64,000 bases of DNA. It comes from Agathobaculum hominis. GTDB lineage: Bacteria; Bacillota; Clostridia; Oscillospirales; Butyricicoccaceae. The stretch lies in NCBI RefSeq assembly GCF_014288055.1, contig NZ_JACOPK010000006.1, positions 62,001 through 126,000 of the forward strand. Reading direction: 5' to 3'. Positions 58,251-64,000 of the stretch are shown piece by piece. Position numbers and translations under genes: made by a program. The notes below the pieces were generated by a model. That model searched no databases and was not told the DNA's origin. It saw only the letters and a program-made list of their open reading frames with translations. Position 1 is the first letter of the stretch. Every line of letters starts with the position of its first letter.

Positions 58251-59135
58251 TTACTTATAGAACTCGTTGATGTAAGCTGCAACATCTTCACGGCAGCCGC
58301 GGAAGGGACCCGGGGTCTCCATTTTGAGGGAGACCAGAGCGGTCGCCCAGAGCAGAGCCTCCTCAACGGAAGCGTGCTGACGCTCGTTGATGTAGCCTGC
58401 GAAGGCGGTGTCGCCGCGGCCGGTACGGCCGGACAGATTGCGCGCCTTGATCGGGCAGGTGTAGATCTTCTCGCCGTCGTACACGAGCAGCTCGGTGTTG
58501 TGGGAGATCATGACCTCCTTCGCGCCCCACTCGTGCAGCATATGCGCCGCCTTGACGCGGTCGTTCGTGCCGGTCAGGATTTCAGCCTCGGCGGCGTCAG
58601 TCTTGAGGTAGTCGATGAGCGGCAGAATCTCCTTCTTGTCCGCCCAGTCGTGGAAGGCCATGGTCTTGTCCGGCTCAACGTGGCGCAGCATGCACTGAAC
58701 GTCAACGGCGACCTTGCCGTGTTTGGCGCTCTCGCGGATGAGCTCGCCGTCGAAGTCGCCGTATACCAGACCGGCGAAGTGATACATCTTGGTCTTGATG
58801 TCGGCCATTTCGTCGAAGCGGAACGGGTCGCACTTGCCGAGCGAGGTGCAGGCGCGTTTCTCCTTGTCTGCGGTAAAATACTGGTTGCGGATGGAGCAGG
58901 TATGTGCGGACGGCTTCCAGTACAGGTCGGCCTTGATGCCCTCGAAGCGCTCGTTTACGTCGGCCTCCTCGGGATTCAGCTTGCAGAAGATGGCAGCCTT
59001 TGCGCCGCTGCCTGCGGCCGCCCAGCCGGACGCGACGACCGCGCCGCCTACCTCGCTGCGTTCGTTGCCGAGATAATCAATGTTGTGGTCGAGAGAAACC
59101 GGACCGACCACCAGTACGTCATATTCTTTTTCCAT
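58251..59135 (-). CDS. PfkB family carbohydrate or nucleoside kinase
   Basis: Ribokinase-fold kinase, 294 residues. N-terminal VVGPVSLDHNIDYLGNERSEVGGAVVASGWAAA has the GG substrate switch; the C-terminal signature LSGRTGRGDTAFAGYI carries the catalytic Asp (here G-R-G-D rather than G-A-G-D). VDVQCMLRHV and ILTGTNDRVKAAHMLHEWGAKEVMISHN complete the fold. The substrate cannot be deduced. ATG 59135 follows GGAAAG. It has no operon partner. Confidence 0.85.
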   Translation of the reverse strand: MEKEYDVLVVGPVSLDHNIDYLGNERSEVGGAVVASGWAAAGSGAKAAIFCKLNPEEADVNERFEGIKADLYWKPSAHTCSIRNQYFTADKEKRACTSLGKCDPFRFDEMADIKTKMYHFAGLVYGDFDGELIRESAKHGKVAVDVQCMLRHVEPDKTMAFHDWADKKEILPLIDYLKTDAAEAEILTGTNDRVKAAHMLHEWGAKEVMISHNTELLVYDGEKIYTCPIKARNLSGRTGRGDTAFAGYINERQHASVEEALLWATALVSLKMETPGPFRGCREDVAAYINEFYK

Positions 59136-59368
59136 TTTTTCTTTCCTGCGCACACTCCTGTGCGCAACTCCTTTCTCAAGATATTGCAGGGCACAGAGAT
59201 GTGTCTGCATGTCTTTGCAACAGGTCTTTACAACTCTATACTGTCATTCTATCATAAAACATGGTTAAACACAATAAAATATTTGGAAAATATGCTGCGA
59301 AAACGTGTGCGCTACGCAAAAAAACGGGTGCTGTGTACGGGAGGGCGGATCGGAAAAGACAGACGCGC

Positions 59369-59397
59369 TTGCGCGGCGGCGCGAAATATGGTATGCT
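59369..59397 (+). promoter_or_regulatory. Promoter of uppP
   Basis: TTGCGC and TATGCT 17 nt apart. Confidence 0.5.
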
Positions 59398-59476
59398 GTT
59401 ACTGTTATAAAAGGAAAAGTACATGAGAGCGCGGGAAACGGTATTCGAGCCGCCCGGCGCAGGAGGGAGAGCTATA

Positions 59477-60325
59477 ATGGTACAATATATGGAATGGCTC
59501 AAGGCATTCCTGTTCGGTATCGTGGAGGGCATCACGGAATGGCTGCCGATCAGCAGCACGGGCCACATGATACTGCTCAACGAATTTGTCAAGCTGGACG
59601 TTTCGGACGCATTCTATAAAATGTTTGAGGTCGTGATTCAGCTCGGCGCGATTCTTGCGGTCGTCGTGCTGTTCTGGAACCAGATCTGGCCGCTCAAGCG
59701 CAATCACGGCCGTCACGGCGGTGCGTCCATCACGATCGACCGCGATATTATCCGTCTGTGGTGCAAGATCGTTGTCGCCTGCATTCCGGCGGCGGTCGTC
59801 GGCCTCAAGTGGAACGATCTGTTTGAGGAGCTGTTTTACAACTATCAGTCGGTCGCTGTCGCGCTGATCGTGTTCGGCGTTGCGTTCATCGCCGTCGAGA
59901 CCGCGCATAAAGACAAGCCGGCGAAGATCAATTCGCTGAACGAGCTGACCTATCCGACCGTTCTCATGATCGGCATGTTTCAGCTGATCGCCGCGATCTT
60001 CCCGGGTACGTCGCGTTCCGGCTCGACCATCGTCGGCGCGCTGCTGCTCGGCGTGTCGCGCACGGTGGCGGCGGAATTCACGTTCTTCCTCGCCATTCCG
60101 GTCATGTTCGGCGCGAGCCTGCTCAAGCTGGTCAAGTTCGGCCTGGTATTTACGCAGACCGAGATGATCATCCTCGCGATCGGCATGGTAACGGCATTTG
60201 TCTCGTCCATGCTCATTATCCGGCTGCTGATGGCGTTCGTCAAGAAGCACGACTTCAAGGTGTTCGGCTGGTACCGTATCATTCTCGGCATTGCCGTGCT
60301 CGCGTACTTCATGCTCGCGCGCTGA
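59477..60325 (+). CDS. uppP: Undecaprenyl-diphosphatase UppP (BacA)
   Basis: Recycles the wall-lipid carrier by removing one phosphate from undecaprenyl diphosphate; also gives bacitracin tolerance. The 282-residue membrane protein has GIVEGITEWLPISSTGHMIL (Glu and Ser/His of the first repeat) and the second motif FPGTSRSGSTIVGALLLGVSR. About eight helices, typical length. ATG 59477 follows GGAGGGAG. Confidence 0.96.
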   Translation: MVQYMEWLKAFLFGIVEGITEWLPISSTGHMILLNEFVKLDVSDAFYKMFEVVIQLGAILAVVVLFWNQIWPLKRNHGRHGGASITIDRDIIRLWCKIVVACIPAAVVGLKWNDLFEELFYNYQSVAVALIVFGVAFIAVETAHKDKPAKINSLNELTYPTVLMIGMFQLIAAIFPGTSRSGSTIVGALLLGVSRTVAAEFTFFLAIPVMFGASLLKLVKFGLVFTQTEMIILAIGMVTAFVSSMLIIRLLMAFVKKHDFKVFGWYRIILGIAVLAYFMLAR

Positions 60326-60360
60326 GAGCAGCAGAAAGGAAAAATCCCTGCACCATATAA

Positions 60361-60406
60361 TTGAACTGCCCCCCATTTGTTAGACAGTATGATATACTAT
60401 CTAACA
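60361..60406 (+). repeat. Left end of an IS3-family element
   Basis: TGAACTGCCCCCCATTTGTT fits IS3/IS150-type terminal repeats. A hairpin follows: TGTTAGA-AGTAT/ATACT-TCTAACA (60378-60406). No matching right end is found downstream. Confidence 0.65.
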
Positions 60407-60422
60407 GATGGGGTGTTTTGCT

Positions 60423-60509
60423 ATGCCCAAAGGAGTACCAAACAAACGATATACACCGGAATTTAAAAAGCTGGTCGTGGAAACCGTGCTCGAATTTCTG
60501 AAAAGCTGA
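60423..60509 (+). pseudogene. IS3-family transposase OrfA, truncated
   Basis: Only 28 codons remain: MPKGVPNKRYTPEFKKLVVE and a few more, the start of the IS3 OrfA helix-turn-helix protein (normally about 90-100 residues), then a stop. There is no OrfB, so the element is dead. Fragment lies between uppP and its terminator. Confidence 0.8.
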
Positions 60510-60517
60510 ACGATCTC

Positions 60518-60557
60518 AGGCATTCCGCTGCTCTCGGCATGGCGGAATGCCTTTTTT
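60518..60557 (+). terminator. Terminator of uppP
   Basis: AGGCATTCCGC/GCGGAATGCCT stem, 13-nt loop, six T. It is separated from uppP by the IS remnant. Confidence 0.8.
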
Positions 60558-60562
60558 GCGTC

Positions 60563-60591
60563 TTGCAACGAAAATTGAAAAAGAATATAAT
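60563..60591 (+). promoter_or_regulatory. Promoter of the DUF554 gene
   Basis: TTGCAA and a perfect TATAAT, 17 nt apart, directly after the terminator. Confidence 0.75.
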
Positions 60592-60634
60592 TATACTGGA
60601 AATAAATCACGATCAGAAAGAAGGACTATCACAA

Positions 60635-61330
60635 ATGCCAATCGGAGTATTGACCAACTGCGCATCGGTGCTGGCGGGGGGCGTGATCGGCTCGGCGCTT
60701 GGGCACATCCTGCCCGCAAGCCTCAAGGAGCATCTGCCGACCATGTTCGGCCTGTGCTCGATCGCCATCGGCATCAATTCCATCATCAAGGCCTCAGCGA
60801 TGACGCCGGTGGTGCTGGCGCTGCTCGTCGGCTTCACCATCGGTCATCTGCTGCATCTTGAACAGTGGACGAGCCGGTTTTTTCATAAGCTGGTAAAGGC
60901 GATGCACCTCGGCGGAGACGGCATCGACATGGAGTTCTACATCACGGCGGTCGCGCTGTTCTGCTGCTCGGGCTTCGGCTGGTACAGCACGCTGACCGAG
61001 GGGATCGCAGGCGACCCGTCGCTGCTGTTCTCCAAGGCAGTCCTCGACGGCTTCACGGCGCTCATCTTTGCCTCGACGCTCGGAAAATCCATCTGCGCCA
61101 TTCCGCTGCCGCAGTGCGTCATCCTGCTGTGCGTGTTCGGCGCAGGACGGCTGCTGGCCGGCGTGCTGACGCCGACCATGTTCGCGGATCTTTCCGCCTG
61201 CGGCGGCGTGCTGACCATGGCGGCGGGCTTTCGCGTCTCCAAAATCAAACCCGTGCCGCTCGTCGATCTGATGCCGGCACTTCTTCTCGTCATGCCGTTC
61301 AGTCTGCTCTGGACAATGCTGATGGGATAA
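60635..61330 (+). CDS. DUF554 family membrane protein
   Basis: 231 residues, about seven membrane helices, matching the DUF554/YdfK family of possible transporters. The start PIGVLTNCASVLAGGVIGSALG and the segments FGLCSIAIGINSIIKA and AVALFCCSGFGWYSTLTEG are typical. Function unknown. ATG 60635 has AGAAGGAC upstream. A strong GC stem (61340-61352 with 61363-61375, no T-run) follows. Confidence 0.85.
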   Translation: MPIGVLTNCASVLAGGVIGSALGHILPASLKEHLPTMFGLCSIAIGINSIIKASAMTPVVLALLVGFTIGHLLHLEQWTSRFFHKLVKAMHLGGDGIDMEFYITAVALFCCSGFGWYSTLTEGIAGDPSLLFSKAVLDGFTALIFASTLGKSICAIPLPQCVILLCVFGAGRLLAGVLTPTMFADLSACGGVLTMAAGFRVSKIKPVPLVDLMPALLLVMPFSLLWTMLMG

Positions 61331-61404
61331 GAAAACGATGGGCAGCGCCGCAGTCTCCACCGTGCGGCGCTGCCCGTATGGCTTGAAAGGAAGAAACTGA
61401 AAAA

Positions 61405-62544
61405 ATGAAGCTCATTCATCTTTCCGATCTGCATCTCGGCAAGCGAGTCAACGAATGCTCGATGCTGGAGGATCAGCAGTATATTTTAGGCGAAATCCTG
61501 CGTATTATCGACAGCGAGGCGCCGGATGCGGTGCTCATCGCAGGCGACGTTTACGATAAATCCGTCCCGTCGGCGGAAGCGGTGACACTGCTCGATGATT
61601 TTCTGGTGCAGCTTGCCTCGCGCCGCGTGCAGACCTGCCTCATCAGCGGAAACCATGACTCGGCAGAGCGCCTGTCGTTCGGCGGACGGCTGATGGATGC
61701 GGCCGGCATCCATATCGCGCCGGTCTACGACGGCTCTCTGACGCCGCTGACGCTGTCGGACGAGCACGGCCCGGTGGATATTTATCTGCTGCCGTTCCTC
61801 AAGCCGGTGCAGGTGCGGCGTTTCTTCCCGGATGAGGACATCGAAAGCTATACGGACGCGATGGCGGCGGTGCTCCGCGCGGCGAACGTGGACACGGCGC
61901 GCCGCAATGTGCTGGTCGCGCACCAGTTCGTCGCGGGCGCGGTGCCTTGCGAGTCCGAGGAGCTTTCGGTCGGCGGCACGGACAATGTGGCGGTCTGCGT
62001 GTTCGACGATTTCGATTATGTCGCCCTCGGTCACATCCACGGCCCGCAGAAGGTCGGCCGCGAGACCGTGCGCTACTGCGGCACGCCGCTCAAGTATTCC
62101 TTCTCGGAGGTCAGCCACAAAAAATCCGTCACAGTGGTGGAAATGGGAGAGAAGGGCAGCGTCGGCATCCGCACAGTGCCGCTCGTGCCGCGGCGCGATA
62201 TGTCCGAGCTGCGCGGCACGTATAACACGCTCATGCTGCGCGAGAATTACGAGGGAAAGCCGTTCTGGAACGATTATCTGCACATTACGCTCACCGATGA
62301 AGAGGATATTCCGAACGCCGTCAGCAATCTGCGCGTGGTCTACCCGAATCTGATGCGGCTCGACTACGACAATGCGCGCACCCGTGCAGGCGGCATCATC
62401 GAGGGCGCGGACAGGGCAGAGCAGAAGCCGCCGCTCACCCTGTTCGGTGAATTCTACGAGAGCCAGAACGGAACGCCGATGAGCGAGGAGCAGCAGGCGT
62501 TCGCAGATAAGCTGATCGCGAGCATCTGGGAGGAAGAAAGATGA
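61405..62544 (+). CDS. sbcD: Exonuclease SbcD (Mre11-like)
   Basis: Nuclease subunit of SbcCD, which cuts hairpins and protein-blocked DNA ends. The 379 residues contain all phosphoesterase motifs: HLSDLHLGKR (Asp8, His10), IAGDVYDKS, ISGNHDSAERL, AHQFVAG and ALGHIHGPQ. The C-terminal cap (about 265-379) is normal. The stop overlaps the sbcC start (ATGA). Confidence 0.95.
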   Translation: MKLIHLSDLHLGKRVNECSMLEDQQYILGEILRIIDSEAPDAVLIAGDVYDKSVPSAEAVTLLDDFLVQLASRRVQTCLISGNHDSAERLSFGGRLMDAAGIHIAPVYDGSLTPLTLSDEHGPVDIYLLPFLKPVQVRRFFPDEDIESYTDAMAAVLRAANVDTARRNVLVAHQFVAGAVPCESEELSVGGTDNVAVCVFDDFDYVALGHIHGPQKVGRETVRYCGTPLKYSFSEVSHKKSVTVVEMGEKGSVGIRTVPLVPRRDMSELRGTYNTLMLRENYEGKPFWNDYLHITLTDEEDIPNAVSNLRVVYPNLMRLDYDNARTRAGGIIEGADRAEQKPPLTLFGEFYESQNGTPMSEEQQAFADKLIASIWEEER

Positions 62545-64000
62545 GACCGCTGAAACTTACACTGTCCGCATTCGGCCCGTATGCCGGACACACCGAGATC
62601 GATCTGGAAAAGCTGGGCGAGAAGGGTCTGTACCTGATCACCGGCGATACGGGCGCAGGCAAGACCACGATCTTCGACGCGATCACCTATGCGCTGTACG
62701 ACGCGCCGAGCGGCACGAACCGCGATACATCCATGTTCCGCTCCAAGTATGCGTCTCCCGAAACGCCGACCTTCGTCGAAATGACGTTTTCCTGCGGCGG
62801 AAAGGTCTATACCGTCAGACGAAACCCGGAATACGAGCGCCCTGCCAGACGCGGCAGCAAAATGACAAAGCAGAAGGCCGAGGCGGAGCTGCATCTGCCG
62901 GACGGCCGCGTGCTCGACAAGCCGAAGGAGGTCAACGCAGAACTGACGCAGATCATCGGCCTCGACCGCAGCCAGTTTTCGCAGATCGCCATGATCGCGC
63001 AGGGCGAATTTCTAAAGCTGCTGACAGCGGAAACAAAGGACCGGCAGGAGATATTCCGCAAGATATTCAAGACGAACTGCTACGAGGTGCTGCAAAACCG
63101 TCTGAAGGACAGCGCGAACACACTTTACCGAAAATGTGAGGCGGCGCGCGCGAGCGTACAGCAGTATATCGGCGGCATCGTATGCGCGGAGGGTGATATG
63201 CTTCGCGAAAAGGCGCAGCAGGCGAAGGAGGGAAAACTCCCGTTCGCGGAGACCGTGGAGCTGCTCGAAACGCTCATTGACCGCGACGAAGCGGAGGATG
63301 CGGCCTGCGCACGGCAGTTTGAGGTGCTGGAGGAGAAGATCGGTGCGGTCAATGCGCGGCTTATCAAGGCGGACGAGCGAAGAAAGATGCGCGAAGCACT
63401 CGAGGCAAATCGAAAACAGCAGGAGGTGCAGCGCGGGGAGGCCGAACAGGCGAAAGCGGCGCTTGCCGCCGAGCAGGCGAAGCAGCCGCAGCAGGAGGCG
63501 CGTCAGCGCGCGCTTGCCGACCTCGAAAACGAGCTGCCGCGCTATGCTGAGCTTGAAAACGCGGAAAAGGAACGCCTCAGCCTTGCTTCTGACATAGAGA
63601 CGAAACGCCGCGTGCTCGTACAGCAGGAGCGCACGCATCAGGCGCAGAGCGCGGAGCTTGCAGCATGGAAGCAGGAGCATGAGAGCCTTGCGAGTGCTGC
63701 GGCTGACCGAGAGCGTCTGCTTGGCGAAAGGAGCCGCAGGCTCGACCGCAAAACCGCGCTCAAGGCGCTGGCGGAGGACGTCGAGGCGCAGCGGCGCGGC
63801 GAACAGGAGATCGCGGACGCGGAAAAACAGCTTGCGGTCCGAAAGCAGCGGCAGGAAGCGCTTGCCTCGGAGCTTGCCGCGCAGACCGAAACGCTGAAGG
63901 CAGACCGCAAAGCGTGGGAGCAGGGCGCGGGACTGGACGCAGAGCGCGAAAAGCTGCGCGCACAGCAGGCAAAAACGCAGGAGCGTGAAGCTGAACTGCG
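62541..64000 (+). CDS. sbcC: Exonuclease SbcC (Rad50-like), 5' part
   Basis: ATPase and coiled-coil subunit of SbcCD; 486 codons are present and the frame is open to the window edge. The N-terminal Walker A is GDTGAGKTTIFDAITYALYD after LSAFGPYAGHTEIDL; the Q-loop appears in RSQFSQIAMIAQGEFLKLL. From about residue 190 a long Ala/Glu/Gln/Arg-rich coiled coil starts. Zinc hook, second coil and Walker B lie beyond the window. Confidence 0.95.
   Translation, partial: MRPLKLTLSAFGPYAGHTEIDLEKLGEKGLYLITGDTGAGKTTIFDAITYALYDAPSGTNRDTSMFRSKYASPETPTFVEMTFSCGGKVYTVRRNPEYERPARRGSKMTKQKAEAELHLPDGRVLDKPKEVNAELTQIIGLDRSQFSQIAMIAQGEFLKLLTAETKDRQEIFRKIFKTNCYEVLQNRLKDSANTLYRKCEAARASVQQYIGGIVCAEGDMLREKAQQAKEGKLPFAETVELLETLIDRDEAEDAACARQFEVLEEKIGAVNARLIKADERRKMREALEANRKQQEVQRGEAEQAKAALAAEQAKQPQQEARQRALADLENELPRYAELENAEKERLSLASDIETKRRVLVQQERTHQAQSAELAAWKQEHESLASAAADRERLLGERSRRLDRKTALKALAEDVEAQRRGEQEIADAEKQLAVRKQRQEALASELAAQTETLKADRKAWEQGAGLDAEREKLRAQQAKTQEREAEL

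Overview
The window is a high-GC stretch of an anaerobic, gut-type Firmicute, most plausibly an Oscillospirales clostridium (Butyricicoccus/Agathobaculum-like; the genus is an inference). The signs are CtsR-McsA-McsB-ClpC, the dgt-dnaG-rpoD block, pyrophosphate-linked glycolysis (PPi-type phosphofructokinase, pyruvate phosphate dikinase, CBS-regulated pyrophosphatase), a four-subunit 2-oxoacid:ferredoxin oxidoreductase, an 8Fe ferredoxin, T-box and yybP-ykoY RNA control, and clear -35/-10 promoters with strong ribosome binding sites. I see no rRNA, tRNA or CRISPR array.

Layout. 1-4.8 kb: MATE transporter, luxS, rpmE, a small membrane protein, hflX and a YigZ protein. 5.2-9.2 kb: dgt-dnaG-rpoD. 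9.4-12.5 kb: CBS/DRTGG pyrophosphatase, trmL, a DegV protein. 12.7-18.2 kb: pgk-tpiA-gpmI-eno, in which gpmI carries an unusual basic histone-H1-like tail. 18.5-26.8 kb, minus strand: a compact podovirus-like capsid and packaging module (small and large terminase, small membrane protein, portal, scaffold, capsid, connector, nozzle, coiled-coil protein) without integrase, replication or lysis genes, driven by a promoter that abuts a LexA-type SOS box. 27-32.7 kb: HAD phosphatase, FtsK/SpoIIIE, flavin reductase, SLH-anchored trypsin-like protease. 33-37.5 kb: a divergent CobL/CbiT-like protein, then a T-box (apparent isoleucine specifier) leading the 2-oxoacid:ferredoxin oxidoreductase operon. 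37.6-41.5 kb: B3/4-domain protein, membrane protein, PPi-phosphofructokinase, class II aldolase. 41.6-46.5 kb: clpC-mcsB-mcsA-ctsR with two CtsR boxes. 46.7-49.1 kb: ferredoxin, ArsB/NhaD-type transporter, an unknown protein. 49.3-54 kb: a sugar/inositol-type cluster (TIM-barrel isomerase, IolG-like dehydrogenase, orphan sugar-binding lipoprotein) divergent from a LacI-type regulator. 54-58 kb: manganese riboswitch plus mntP, then ppdK. 58-64 kb: PfkB kinase, uppP, an IS3-family remnant, a DUF554 protein, sbcD and the start of sbcC.

Two themes run through the window. One is energy metabolism built on pyrophosphate and ferredoxin. The other is a family of multi-hairpin 3'-end elements: three nearly complete copies, one diverged copy and several partial ones, nearly all just after stop codons and mostly in the direction of transcription, one partial copy lying inside the phage-like operon. 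The most unusual objects are the SOS-controlled capsid module, the hairpin-array family, the isoleucine T-box on an oxidoreductase operon, and the H1-tailed phosphoglycerate mutase.
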